Counted from the first letter of the stretch, positions 18,687-28,028 are shown. The stretch is 38,024 bases of DNA from Petrocella sp. FN5 (GCF_029210395.1 NZ_JARGDP010000029.1:1-38024), one strand, 5' to 3'. Notes: generated from the sequence alone by a model not told the origin. Numbers and translations: made by a program.

Positions 18687-21473
18687 ATGAAAGTAACTGC
18701 AAACATCAAAAAGAAAATTGGATTCTTAATGGCATTTATATGGGTATTACAGATGGGTATACCTATTTATGGAAATGTGAATACAACAGTAACCATAACG
18801 AAAGATACACCGGTGGTGACCTTGTCCGATGCCGGTGAGAGAATCTTTGATATTGGTTATAATTTTTCTGTGTCCTATGAACAGGTAACAACAGGTCTTG
18901 ATATTGTTTTGGTTCTTGACCGTTCCAATTCCATGTTGCGTATAGACCCGTCAACCAACAAACCGGTTGCCGATGCCGTATGGAAAGCGGTAAATAAGTT
19001 TGTGAATGAAGTTTATGCAACCTATCCTAATTCAAATATGGCGATTGTTTCTTTTGGAACCAATGCCAATAAGAACGATAATTGGAAGTATTATAATAAC
19101 AAAACAGAAACTTTGAATGAAATAAAGAAGGTATTTCAATATAGAGACCTCTACTATAACTATCACAGTAATTTCTCATCTTATTGGAACAATGGTTATC
19201 GATATGCCTGGGAGTTCTGGCAAATATCCGATGGGGCTACGAATATAAAAGAATCCTTTGAATATGCGGAGAACACGGTAACAAAAAAGCAAATAACAGG
19301 TACCCCTTCCGAACAAGACGTAATCATATTGTTTACAGATGGCGTGGCAACTCAAGGCGGTAGCAACAGTCAGAAAAACCTAAACTACCCCACAAGTCAT
19401 AATACCAATACAATTGCAGCTTATCAAGCTGGACAATCGGCCCAGTCAGTAGCAGAAGTTATTGCCGTTGGCTATTTTGAAGGTATTGAGTACGTAGCTA
19501 CCAAGAATGTAGCAAGAGATACATTGGTCAAAGCGCAAAACGCAGGCCTTTTTGAGGCATCTCAAACAGGACAGCTATCAGATATCTTTGATACCATAGT
19601 TGGAGAACTCAACTATGTCGGTACCAATGCGAAAGTAGTAGAGACCATCGAAAGTGAATTTGAAGTTGTAGAAGGCAGTATACAACCACAGAATTATACA
19701 TTATCTGTGGATGCTTATGGTAGACAAGTCATCACTTGGGATCTGGGTAATGTTGTGGATACCAATTATGCTTTTGGTTACAAAGTTAGAGTTAAGGACC
19801 ATGTGTATCCAACGGGTAGTGGTCAAGTTGAGATTCCAATTAACATCAATGCCATGTTGACCTATAGAGACTTAAGTGGTAATACTATAACAGAATTTCT
19901 TGGGCAGAATATGACCGTTATACCACCAAGAACCAATCAACCCCAAGTGAATGTGAATGTTACCTACGCCAACAATCAATTCGGCTATTTAGTAGGTGAT
20001 GTTATTAAGATGAACCATAGTCTAAGCTATAATAATGAAGCACCTTTTGACTATAAAACCATCAATGTAAAAAACATGACCAAATCTACATCAGGACAAA
20101 CCATCAGTGAATTTGTGACACTGCAACAGGCAAGCTTAGAGGCAGGTTGGAGTATCGTCAATAATAAGCTATCCCTAAATATTCTAGAGTCAAAAAGTGT
20201 TGTAGGAAGTGAGAATCTTACATGGCAAAAAGAAGTGCCACTAGAGTTTAAGGCCATAAAAGAAGGTAACTTTAGATTAGACCACAATGTAGATTATCAA
20301 TTGACAAATTCAGTAGGCAATATTTTTGACTACGCTAATCTAGGCCTTGATCCAGCGGCCATTGACATCAAGATGGGTCGACTTACCTTTGATTTTTCAG
20401 ATGATTTTGATACGTCCATAACGGACGTAGAACTCTATATCAACGGGATGCTAAAACCGTATACAGTTGAAGATGGTATCATTGTTGTTGAAGGTATTAC
20501 CAGTGGTCTTCACAAAGTGTCTATTCCGATGCCGAGCGGTTATCTGATGACAAACCATAATGGTGGTATCAGCCTTGACAACGATATGAACATGGTATTT
20601 GATGCGGTGCTGAGCCATACTAACCCGCAAATCGATAAGGTTGTTAATTTTGAACGGCTTAAGATTAAAGACATAGCCATTACAACACTAGACGGTAGTT
20701 CAGAACATAACATAGATTTGTTAAATGAACCAACACAAACAATGATCAGCTTCGAATTGGTTAGACCATTAACAAAAGTAGAAATGACTTTGTTTGATGA
20801 TTTTATCAGCTCCAATCATACCTTTGTCCTAAACACATCCTCAGGAACCGCAGATGTTAGAAACGCTTCCGGCAATGTTGTATCAGGATTTACAATGAAC
20901 AGTGGACGACTCAGTTATAACGGTAGCCAATTGCCAGCAGGCAAGTATGTGGCTTACGGTGTATTAACCCCACCAACCACCCTAGGTGACCAATTGGATT
21001 ATGATTTTAAGGTTGGGATTAATCAGATCCGCACCAGAGAACAAGGCGATAGCATAGACTTGGTATCAGCCATAACATCTAAAAAATTAACAGTAGGTTT
21101 ACTAGATACAGTGGCTCCGGTTATCAATGTGGTTGTTGATCCGGCAGAATCATCAATTAATCTAATTAACCACAACATAAGCATAACGGATAAGACGACC
21201 ATAGTAACTTACAAGGTCTTTGAGGGTAAGTTAACTTATAACGAAGTCTTAGCAGCAACAAACGAACAGACCATACGCGTTTTGAGTAATCAGGGCAATC
21301 AAGTGTTACTTGACTCCGATATGAAAGTGACATTAACAACTCAGCTCAACAAATTTGTAGCAAAAGGTGCAATCACCATTTATGCTGTGGATGCTTTTGG
21401 TAATTATAGTGTTAAGGTTGTGGAATACCTTAATGAAGACCTTAATGATTTGTTAGACCAGAATATCATGTAA
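18687..21473 (+). CDS. Secreted von Willebrand factor A domain protein
   Basis: This 928-residue exported protein begins with a signal peptide (about residues 1-29). The VWA domain spans about residues 70-310. Its metal-ion-dependent adhesion site is complete in the parts I can see: Asp78, Ser80 and Ser82 in LDRSNSM, a threonine in GATNIKES, and an Asp in ILFTDGVATQGG. The rest is a long beta-rich stalk of repeated Ig-like or similar modules. I see no LPxTG sorting signal, SLH domain or transmembrane anchor; the C-terminus ends abruptly (NDLLDQNIM). It may be released or held by a partner, perhaps the SLH protein encoded divergently. The ATG follows an actggaggcg site. An adhesion or surface-assembly role is inferred only. 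Confidence 0.85.
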   Translation: MKVTANIKKKIGFLMAFIWVLQMGIPIYGNVNTTVTITKDTPVVTLSDAGERIFDIGYNFSVSYEQVTTGLDIVLVLDRSNSMLRIDPSTNKPVADAVWKAVNKFVNEVYATYPNSNMAIVSFGTNANKNDNWKYYNNKTETLNEIKKVFQYRDLYYNYHSNFSSYWNNGYRYAWEFWQISDGATNIKESFEYAENTVTKKQITGTPSEQDVIILFTDGVATQGGSNSQKNLNYPTSHNTNTIAAYQAGQSAQSVAEVIAVGYFEGIEYVATKNVARDTLVKAQNAGLFEASQTGQLSDIFDTIVGELNYVGTNAKVVETIESEFEVVEGSIQPQNYTLSVDAYGRQVITWDLGNVVDTNYAFGYKVRVKDHVYPTGSGQVEIPININAMLTYRDLSGNTITEFLGQNMTVIPPRTNQPQVNVNVTYANNQFGYLVGDVIKMNHSLSYNNEAPFDYKTINVKNMTKSTSGQTISEFVTLQQASLEAGWSIVNNKLSLNILESKSVVGSENLTWQKEVPLEFKAIKEGNFRLDHNVDYQLTNSVGNIFDYANLGLDPAAIDIKMGRLTFDFSDDFDTSITDVELYINGMLKPYTVEDGIIVVEGITSGLHKVSIPMPSGYLMTNHNGGISLDNDMNMVFDAVLSHTNPQIDKVVNFERLKIKDIAITTLDGSSEHNIDLLNEPTQTMISFELVRPLTKVEMTLFDDFISSNHTFVLNTSSGTADVRNASGNVVSGFTMNSGRLSYNGSQLPAGKYVAYGVLTPPTTLGDQLDYDFKVGINQIRTREQGDSIDLVSAITSKKLTVGLLDTVAPVINVVVDPAESSINLINHNISITDKTTIVTYKVFEGKLTYNEVLAATNEQTIRVLSNQGNQVLLDSDMKVTLTTQLNKFVAKGAITIYAVDAFGNYSVKVVEYLNEDLNDLLDQNIM

Positions 21474-21497
21474 GTACCTCCAAAAATTAATATTAAA

Positions 21498-21615
21498 TGG
21501 TTAAAGAGTCAAAACGATTTGTTGAACTTTTACAAACAATATATAGTTATGAGTGTATCAATGTAACCTATATGTTGTATGTAAATTAGTGAAACGTAGT
21601 TTTGACCCTTTTACC
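21498..21615. repeat. Longest copy of the dispersed palindromic repeat (118 bp)
   Basis: The left end tggttaaagagtcaaaac (21498-21515) is the near-complement of the right end gttttgacccttttacc (21599-21615), with an internal core of about 80 bases. Its size, terminal inverted repeats and lack of coding capacity resemble a miniature inverted-repeat element. It follows the stop codon of the VWA gene. Confidence 0.8.
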
Positions 21616-21648
21616 TTAAATGTAATACTCTATGATATGGCAGAAGCT

Positions 21649-21699
21649 AGCAAAGAAAGGCATATGAATGTAAATGTTCATAAGCCTTTCTTTTGCTAT
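21649..21699 (+). terminator. Terminator downstream of the VWA gene
   Basis: The arms agcaaagaaaggc (21649-21661) and gcctttcttttgct (21684-21697) pair, with an inner atgaa/ttcat stem extension. T-rich sequence lies at the end of the stem, so it is a plausible intrinsic terminator. Confidence 0.75.
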
Positions 21700-21783
21700 T
21701 TGGAACAAAGATTAATTAAAAGCCATCATTAAAAAATCCTCATAAAGGCTTAACACGCAGAATACTACAATTTAGTGGTAGTA

Positions 21784-21812
21784 TGTACAAAAGTGTTGAA
21801 GTACTCTATAAT
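21784..21812 (+). promoter_or_regulatory. Possible promoter of rnr
   Basis: TATAAT (21807-21812) has TGTACA (21784-21789) 17 bases upstream, a moderate -35 match. The transcript would begin just before the palindromic repeat at 21826, so that repeat would form a hairpin in the rnr leader. Confidence 0.45.
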
Positions 21813-21825
21813 AGAGGTATACTAA

Positions 21826-21870
21826 GGTTAAAGTGTCAAAACTATATAGTTGAATTTTTACCCTTTAACC
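21826..21870. repeat. Short (45 bp) copy of the dispersed palindromic repeat
   Basis: The left arm ggttaaagtgtcaaaact (21826-21843) and the right arm ending ttttaccctttaacc (21856-21870) are imperfect complements around actatatagt, itself a palindrome. It lies 25 bases before the rnr start. Confidence 0.75.
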
Positions 21871-21895
21871 ATACTAAGATTAGGAAGTGAAGAAT

Positions 21896-24046
21896 ATGAA
21901 AATCGATCAAAAAGAAGTGTTACTGGATTTGTTTAAAGATAAAAAATACAGACCACTTAAGTTAAAGGAATTAGCATTACTGCTAAACCTTTCGAAAAAC
22001 GAAAAAAAAGAACTGGAACAATCCTTACAGGCACTCATTCAGGAAGACAAGGTTATTCTTACCAAGCGCGGCAAATACATGATCAATGATGCGCCAGAGC
22101 CAATAATAGGAAGATTTGTTTCTCATCCTAAAGGCTTTGGTTTTGTGGTTATAGAAGGACAGGAGGATGATATTTTCATTCCTGCCAAATATGTCAACAC
22201 AGCCTTTCATAATGATACGGTAGCCATTAAGTTGCTTAAAGACAGCCGTGGCAAGCGTCCGGAAGGTGAGATTGTTAAAGTACTTGAAAGAGGCAAAGAT
22301 ACCCTAGTTGGACTTTACGAACAAAGCGACAACTTTGGTTTTGTGCGAGCAGACGACAAAAAAGTTCAAAAAGATATCTACATAGCCAAATCCAACAGCA
22401 TGATGGCCATGAAAGGTCATAAAGTTGTGGTTAAGGTTACAGATTGGGGTGGTGAGGACCGGAAGCCTGAGGGTAAGATTGTTGAGATTATCGGTCATGT
22501 GGATGATCCGGACACAGCTATTTTATCCATTGTAAAGAATCTAGAGATTCCCACAGAGTTTCCGGAAAGTGTTAAGAAACAGGTCTTAACGATACCGACA
22601 GAAGTGCCTAAGGATGCAGCTGAAGGTAGATTGGATTATAGAAATATCCAAACAGTGACCATTGATGGTGCAGATGCCAAAGACTTGGATGATGCCATCA
22701 CCATAGAGAAAATCGAACAAGGCTACCGTTTAGGGGTTCATATTGCAGATGTCAGCTACTATGTAAAAGAGGGCAGTGCTATGGATGAAGAAGCCCTTAA
22801 TAGAAGCACCAGTGTCTATTTAGTAGATCGGGTCATCCCTATGCTACCAAGACAACTGTCTAACGGTATTTGTTCATTAAATGCAGGTGTAGACCGTTTG
22901 GCCCTTAGTTGTATTATGGAGATTGACCAAGAAGGTAAAGTCATTAATTACACCATTAATGAGACCATCATTAACGTCGATGAGCGTATGACCTATACAG
23001 CGGTTTCAGGCATCTTAGAGAAATCAGATCCTGAGCTAACAGAACGTTACAAAGATTCTGTGGATATGTTCCATAGAATGGAAGGCTTAGCGGCTATACT
23101 CAGAGCAAAGAGGAAACAACGGGGCTCCATCGACTTTGATTTCCCGGAAGCCAAAGTCAAGCTGGATGAGTTTGGTGCACCCATTGAAATCTATGTTTAT
23201 GAACGTAATGTGGCAACGAAAATCATTGAAGAGTTTATGTTACTAGCCAATGAAACCGTAGCTGAACATTACTTCTGGCAAGAGATACCCTTTGTATACA
23301 GAAATCACGAAGAGCCGGACAATGAGCGTATACAAGCCCTTGGTAAATTCATCTATAACTTTGGTTATCATATCAAAGGCAAAGAAGATGTTCACCCGAA
23401 AGAAATACAGAAACTTCTAATAGATATTGAAGGCAGCAAAGAAGAAATCTTAATCAGCCGATTGGCCCTTAGATCCATGAAACAAGCCAAATACGAAGTG
23501 GATTGTGAAGGTCACTATGGACTTGCGGCTAAGTATTATAGCCACTTTACCTCACCGATTCGTCGTTATCCAGACTTACAGATTCATAGAATTATCAAAG
23601 AAAACCTAAAAGGTAAGATGAGCGATAAGCGCATCAGCCATTATAAGAAGATCTTACCGGATGTCACCAAGCAGAATTCCGAGTATGAACGTCGGGCTGA
23701 AACAGCAGAACGTGAAACCATTAAGCTTAAGAAAGTGGAATACATGCAACGCCATATTGGAGAAGTATTTACAGGTGTCATCTCCGGTGTCACCGGATGG
23801 GGTCTTTATGTAGAACTCCCAAATACCATTGAAGGTCTGGTTCATGTCACCGCCCTAAACGATGATTATTATGTTCATGACGAACTTAAGTATATGTATG
23901 TCGGTGAGCGCACCAAGAAAATCTATGCCCTAGGTGACTTAATTAATGTTAAAGTAGAACGATGTAATGTGGAAGAGCGTAACATTGATTTTTCCGTATC
24001 AGAAGAAGGACCGACAGAGGCTGCAGAAGAGACACCAGCTGTTTAG
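21896..24046 (+). CDS. rnr: Ribonuclease R
   Basis: RNase R is a processive 3'-to-5' exoribonuclease that degrades structured RNA and, with tmRNA-SmpB, non-stop mRNA. The product is 716 residues. Order: N-terminal winged-helix-like region (1-65), two cold-shock RNA-binding domains (about 70-135 and 140-220), RNB catalytic domain (about 245-570), and an S1 domain (about 620-700, GEVFTGVISGVTGWGLYVEL). The catalytic acidic cluster is seen in DGADAKDLDDAI. The tail is acidic, unlike the Lys-rich tail of E. coli RNase R. A GTG at 21887 is in frame, but aggaag (21882-21887) is well spaced for the ATG at 21896. smpB and ssrA follow directly, the common Firmicute arrangement. Confidence 0.97.
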   Translation: MKIDQKEVLLDLFKDKKYRPLKLKELALLLNLSKNEKKELEQSLQALIQEDKVILTKRGKYMINDAPEPIIGRFVSHPKGFGFVVIEGQEDDIFIPAKYVNTAFHNDTVAIKLLKDSRGKRPEGEIVKVLERGKDTLVGLYEQSDNFGFVRADDKKVQKDIYIAKSNSMMAMKGHKVVVKVTDWGGEDRKPEGKIVEIIGHVDDPDTAILSIVKNLEIPTEFPESVKKQVLTIPTEVPKDAAEGRLDYRNIQTVTIDGADAKDLDDAITIEKIEQGYRLGVHIADVSYYVKEGSAMDEEALNRSTSVYLVDRVIPMLPRQLSNGICSLNAGVDRLALSCIMEIDQEGKVINYTINETIINVDERMTYTAVSGILEKSDPELTERYKDSVDMFHRMEGLAAILRAKRKQRGSIDFDFPEAKVKLDEFGAPIEIYVYERNVATKIIEEFMLLANETVAEHYFWQEIPFVYRNHEEPDNERIQALGKFIYNFGYHIKGKEDVHPKEIQKLLIDIEGSKEEILISRLALRSMKQAKYEVDCEGHYGLAAKYYSHFTSPIRRYPDLQIHRIIKENLKGKMSDKRISHYKKILPDVTKQNSEYERRAETAERETIKLKKVEYMQRHIGEVFTGVISGVTGWGLYVELPNTIEGLVHVTALNDDYYVHDELKYMYVGERTKKIYALGDLINVKVERCNVEERNIDFSVSEEGPTEAAEETPAV

Positions 24047-24072
24047 GTAACATAATTGTAATGGCTTTGCCC

Positions 24073-24100
24073 TTGTAAAGCTTATAGAATATGTTATAAT
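24073..24100 (+). promoter_or_regulatory. Probable promoter of smpB
   Basis: TTGTAA (24073-24078) and TATAAT (24095-24100) are 16 bases apart. A small hairpin (aaagattca/tgaatcttt, 24126-24145) lies in the leader before the smpB ribosome binding site; it lacks a T-tract and its role is unknown. Confidence 0.5.
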
Positions 24101-24166
24101 ATGTCTTGCAGCATAGATTTGGAAGAAAGATTCAAGTGAATCTTTTAGTTGGAAAGAGTGTGAACC

Positions 24167-24631
24167 ATGGCAAAAGAAGCTTATAAAATCATAGCGCAAA
24201 ACAAAAAAGCCTATCACGATTATTTTATTGACGAGACCTATGAAGCAGGTATGGTACTTGCAGGAACAGAAGTCAAGTCTTTAAGACTGGGAAAAGGCAG
24301 CATAAAAGAGAGCTTTGTAAGGGTTATAGATGGTGAGATTTTTGTCACCAACATGCACATCACACCTTATGAAAAGGGTAATATCTTTAATAAAGACCCG
24401 ATGCGAACCAGAAAGCTCTTATTAAACCGTTATGAGATCAATAAGATCATGGGTGCGGTTGCCATAAAAGGTTATACCATCATGCCGCTTAAAATCTACC
24501 TAAAAAAAGGTCGAATGAAGATGGAGATTGGTTTAGCACGCGGCAAGAAGCTCCATGACAAACGACAGGACATTGCCAAAAAAGATCAAAAAAGAATGGC
24601 TGAAAAGCAATTCAAAGTTGATAATCTGTAG
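24167..24631 (+). CDS. smpB: SsrA-binding protein SmpB
   Basis: SmpB binds the tRNA-like part of tmRNA and is needed for rescue of stalled ribosomes by trans-translation. The 154-residue length is typical. Family motifs include the N-terminal [40 protein letters not shown], and the basic C-terminal tail [20 protein letters not shown], which acts in the mRNA channel. The ATG follows ggaaagag. It lies 120 bp after rnr and 46 bp before ssrA. Confidence 0.98.
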   Translation: MAKEAYKIIAQNKKAYHDYFIDETYEAGMVLAGTEVKSLRLGKGSIKESFVRVIDGEIFVTNMHITPYEKGNIFNKDPMRTRKLLLNRYEINKIMGAVAIKGYTIMPLKIYLKKGRMKMEIGLARGKKLHDKRQDIAKKDQKRMAEKQFKVDNL

Positions 24632-24677
24632 GAAGACCTACTAATTATAAAAGGTCCAAGAGACCGCCTGTAAACCC

Positions 24678-25026
24678 GGGGGTGTACAGGTTTCGACGGG
24701 GATCACTGCAGTGAAGGAAGCCATCCGTAGACACCGGAGCTACGTTAAAAGCTGGTAAAATTAAATTAAACGCTGAAGATAATTTAGCTTTCGCAGCCTA
24801 GGCTGCGGTGTCCTTCCTAGGCAACTCGCCACTTAGGGTCTGGGCAACGATTGGGCGAGGAACTTTTCTACCAATGCTTTGAGGTAGCAAAAGAACTTAA
24901 TTAAGCTACTAAAACCATGAGCCTGTCATTAGGCGCTTGGCAGAGGGAATGTCAAAATAATGACTCTGATGGGAGAAACTTTCATGAACGGGTTTTCGGA
25001 CAGGGGTTCGATTCCCCTCACCTCCA
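24678..25026 (+). ncRNA. ssrA: tmRNA (transfer-messenger RNA)
   Basis: This 349-base RNA rescues ribosomes stalled on broken mRNA. The 5' end GGGGGTG pairs with the 3' end CACCTCC (25019-25025, one G-U pair) to form the acceptor stem, with A25026 as the discriminator base. The conserved 5' segment tttcgacggggatc and the T-loop ggttcgattcc (25005-25015) are present. CCA is not encoded. A proteolysis tag reading frame lies at 24751-24801. It follows smpB directly and ends just before a strong terminator. Confidence 0.96.
24751..24801 (+). other. tmRNA proteolysis-tag reading frame
   Basis: Starting at the likely resume codon gct (24751) the frame reads AGKIKLNAEDNLAFAA and stops at tag (24799-24801). 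The tag ends L-A-F-A-A rather than the common L-A-L-A-A, but keeps the terminal Ala-Ala recognised by ClpXP-type proteases. The exact resume codon is inferred. Confidence 0.8.
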
Positions 25027-25028
25027 TT

Positions 25029-25063
25029 AAAAGACGATTCACACAAAGTGTGAGTCGTTTTTT
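25029..25063 (+). terminator. Terminator of ssrA
   Basis: The arm aaaagacgattcacac (25029-25044) pairs with gtgtgagtcgttttt (25048-25062) around a 3-base loop, with one G-U pair, followed by T-rich sequence. Confidence 0.9.
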
Positions 25064-25460
25064 AATAGACGAAGAATCGAACGTGGCCTGAGAGCAAGGG
25101 TGCCAGTGGCACGCATTTATAAAACCATATGACTTCGCTAGCTATTGCGATAGTGATTTGGTATAATATAGTCAAGAAAAAGTCGGAAGAAATATATGAA
25201 ATATTTAAAAGGGCGATGACTAATTTGAAATTGTACCATATGACTCGAAATCTTGATCATCTCTTATATCGCCGAAGCACAGCGGAAGAAGATGCAAAAC
25301 AAGGTTTTTTATCAAAATCAATTTTTCCTCTTTTTATTTTTATATAAAATGAGGTTTTTTGTGGTGTCATTTGGTAAAGAAGGTCATATTGAATAATTTT
25401 CAATTTAACAGAATTAGCTAGAGGATGGAATACGAAGATTTCTAGAAGGAGAGAGCGACT
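25064..25460. other. Non-coding region after ssrA
   Basis: This 397-bp stretch holds no gene I can support. It contains a short perfect palindrome gtgccagtggcac (25100-25112), an extended -10 sequence TGgTATAAT (25159-25167) with no clear -35, and poly-T stretches near 25318-25362. A 72-codon open frame at 25129-25347 lacks a ribosome binding site and looks accidental. No second copy of the tmRNA 3' end is seen, so there is no sign of an integrated element. Confidence 0.55.
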
Positions 25461-27944
25461 TTGTATAAACAAAATAATAACAGAGGCCTATATTTTTCTG
25501 AAAAGATAACTGAATCAATGAATGGAATCTTCAATTATCCACTCACAATAGTGGAAGCACCTATGGGCTATGGAAAAACCATAGCGGTTAGGGAGCATCT
25601 TAACTTTGCTCATGCGAATGTTTTGTGGCAAAAGGTTTATGACAGTTCGATTAATAGTTTCTGGAATGACCTCTACTTTTTGTTTAGCAAAATCAATTCC
25701 AATTGTGCCCAAAGTCTTGCACGGCTTGGATTTCCGTTTGACATATTATCTATGCGAGAGGTATTAAAACTTATTGAAGAAGTAGAAATACCTGAAAAAA
25801 CAGTACTCTTTATTGATGATTACCACCATTTAAATGGAACTGAGGTGGGAAGGTTCATTGAATTTCTTGTAATCAATGAAATCGATAGATTTCATATTGT
25901 CTTAACAGCACGATTTATTGATTTTCCCAATATGGAGGAACTTACACTAAAGGGCTATTTACTCTATATAAGAAAAGATCATCTAGAGCTTGTGCCAAAT
26001 GAAATAGTTAAATACTATAGTACATGCGGAGTCAGCATCAATAATAGTGATGCTGAAAAATTGTATGCGACCACAGAAGGCTGGATAAGTGCTTTGTACC
26101 TTTTACTAATCAACTATAAAACAGAGGGAAGATTTTTGACCACGAATAATATTTATAAACTGGTTGACAACGCTATATACAAGCCACTTGCTCAAGAGGT
26201 AAAAGATTTTCTCATACATATGTGTATCTTTGATAGTTTTACCAAGACCCAAGCTGTATTCGTATGGGAGAATGAAGATGCAAATCTTATTTTAGAGGAC
26301 ATAACTAGGAAAAATCTTTTTGTCAATTATAATATCAACACCAAATCATATCATATACATCATATTTTTATTAATTTTCTTCAAAATATACTTGCGGATA
26401 AGGATGCGGGTTATAAGGAAAAACTTAATAAGAGAGCTGGAGATTGGTGTTTGAAAAATAATGAATATTTGGCTGCTATGCACTATTTTTATAAAGTTGG
26501 AGATTTTGAAAATCTGCTTTTGGCAGTCGAGTTTGATAAAGGTGAAAGTTTTTTCTTAGAGCATAAAGAAGTGATTATAAAATATTTTGAGGAATGCCCT
26601 TACGAATACAAACAGAATAATTTAGTCGCGCTGCTTGTTTATGCGATGACATTAATAAGATTTAATGAAATGAGTTTGTTCCCAAAAGTATGTGAAGAAA
26701 TCACCATAATGATACAAAGCAGTAGACTTGATCTTGTAAGTATGAATAATTTAATGGGGGAATTAGAATTTGTAAAAAGTTTTACGCATTATAATCATAT
26801 TTTGGGAATGTCAGAACATCTTAAAAAGGCTTGCAAGCTTATGAATCGACCATCAGTTTTTATAGATACAAAAAATATCTGGACATTTGGTTCACCATCA
26901 GTGTTGCACTTATTCTACAGAGAGAGTGGAAAGCTAGAGCAAGAAGTTCATGAAATGAAAGAAACGATGCCTTATTATTATCAATTGACCAATGGCCATG
27001 GGATGGGTTCTGAGTATGTGATGGAAGCGGAGTGGTATTATAATAAGGGTGATTTTGAAAACGCAGAAATTGCAATAAATAAAGCACAAGTTCAGGCCAA
27101 CATAATAGTTCAACCGAACATTATTATCTCTGCTCTTTTTTTACAGGTTAAGCTGACCCTAGTAAAGGGTGATTATGACCATGTACTATATTTATTTAAC
27201 AAGATGCATGAAGAAATAATAGAAAGTCAATTGTATCCATTGATGTATACAATTGACATGTGTGTTGGTTTTGTGAATGCTTGCTTGAGACAAGATCGTA
27301 AGATACCTGAATGGCTGACCGAGGGTACCTTTAATTCGAGTCATCTTTTTTTTCCAGCGAGAGCCTTCTCTAATATAATCCTCGGAAGATTTTTTTTGAT
27401 AAAGGGTGAATATTTGAAGCTTTTGGGCAATGTGGAATATTTTATAACTATTGCCTCTATTTTTCCTAGTATATTGGCCAAAATCTATACCATGATTTAT
27501 GTTGCTGCAGCAGAAGAACACATATTTCGCAGGAGCGAAGCTATTGAAGCTTTAAAGAAAGCTCTTGATATGGCTGTTGCTGATAAGGTATATATGCCCT
27601 TTGTAGAAAATTGTGATTACATACAGCCCCTCCTTGATGCATTATATCTGCACGATATTTATCGTGAGCATATTAAACAGATATTAGCGATATATAAACC
27701 ATATCATAATTCAATGGAACAAATTATTAGTAGGTATTTTATAGAGAGCAAGCCAAATCTGACTAAACGTGAAGAGGAAATAGCACAGCTTGCTGCAGAA
27801 GGATATTCAAATAAAAGAATAGGAGAAAGACTCTATATATCACCCAATACTGTAAAAACACAGCTTAAGAGTGTTTATGAAAAAATGGGTGTAAACTCAC
27901 GTTTCCTTTTGAAACAGTATTTCGATGAAAACCCTAGAATGTAA
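25461..27944 (+). CDS. MalT-like LuxR-family ATP-binding transcriptional regulator
   Basis: This 827-residue cytoplasmic regulator has a STAND-type ATPase at the N-terminus, with a Walker A-like loop APMGYGKTIAVREHL (about 33-47) and a Walker B stretch TVLFIDDYHHL (about 115-125). A long helical, TPR-like sensor region follows (about 340-740). A C-terminal LuxR helix-turn-helix lies at about 762-815 (LTKREEEIAQLAAEGYSNKR, then ISPNTVKTQLKSVYEKMGV). Such proteins bind an inducer and ATP, oligomerise and activate transcription. The TTG start follows agaaggagagag (25444-25455). The downstream secreted-protein gene is the nearest candidate target. The inducer is unknown. Confidence 0.9.
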   Translation: MYKQNNNRGLYFSEKITESMNGIFNYPLTIVEAPMGYGKTIAVREHLNFAHANVLWQKVYDSSINSFWNDLYFLFSKINSNCAQSLARLGFPFDILSMREVLKLIEEVEIPEKTVLFIDDYHHLNGTEVGRFIEFLVINEIDRFHIVLTARFIDFPNMEELTLKGYLLYIRKDHLELVPNEIVKYYSTCGVSINNSDAEKLYATTEGWISALYLLLINYKTEGRFLTTNNIYKLVDNAIYKPLAQEVKDFLIHMCIFDSFTKTQAVFVWENEDANLILEDITRKNLFVNYNINTKSYHIHHIFINFLQNILADKDAGYKEKLNKRAGDWCLKNNEYLAAMHYFYKVGDFENLLLAVEFDKGESFFLEHKEVIIKYFEECPYEYKQNNLVALLVYAMTLIRFNEMSLFPKVCEEITIMIQSSRLDLVSMNNLMGELEFVKSFTHYNHILGMSEHLKKACKLMNRPSVFIDTKNIWTFGSPSVLHLFYRESGKLEQEVHEMKETMPYYYQLTNGHGMGSEYVMEAEWYYNKGDFENAEIAINKAQVQANIIVQPNIIISALFLQVKLTLVKGDYDHVLYLFNKMHEEIIESQLYPLMYTIDMCVGFVNACLRQDRKIPEWLTEGTFNSSHLFFPARAFSNIILGRFFLIKGEYLKLLGNVEYFITIASIFPSILAKIYTMIYVAAAEEHIFRRSEAIEALKKALDMAVADKVYMPFVENCDYIQPLLDALYLHDIYREHIKQILAIYKPYHNSMEQIISRYFIESKPNLTKREEEIAQLAAEGYSNKRIGERLYISPNTVKTQLKSVYEKMGVNSRFLLKQYFDENPRM

Positions 27945-27945
27945 A

Positions 27946-27975
27946 ATCACCCACTTTTATCACCCACCGGGTGAT
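27946..27975. repeat. Operator-like ATCACCC repeats
   Basis: Two direct copies of atcaccca (27946-27953 and 27959-27966) are followed by the inverted copy gggtgat (27969-27975). A separate inverted repeat gtgatga/tcatcac lies at 28030-28054. They could be binding sites or simply RNA hairpins at the end of the regulator gene. Confidence 0.4.
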
Positions 27976-27984
27976 GTAAATGAA

Positions 27985-28028
27985 AAATAATCCACGGTAC
28001 ATTTAATGTATGGTGGGTTATTTATTTA
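27985..28028 (+). terminator. Terminator of the LuxR-type gene
   Basis: The arm aaataatccac (27985-27995) pairs with gtgggttattt (28013-28023), and an inner tacat/atgta stem (27998-28010) extends it. T-rich sequence follows. Confidence 0.7.

Noticed and set aside
25100-25112. Perfect palindrome gtgccagtggcac after ssrA
   Set aside because: Real but short and isolated; with no matching site elsewhere in the window I cannot assign it a role.
25129-25347. A 72-codon open frame after ssrA
   Set aside because: No ribosome binding site, basic and low-complexity translation, and it runs into poly-T sequence. It looks like a chance frame in non-coding DNA.
24678-25460. Possible integrative element inserted at ssrA
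   Set aside because: No second copy of the tmRNA 3' end, no integrase and no phage gene were found downstream within the window.
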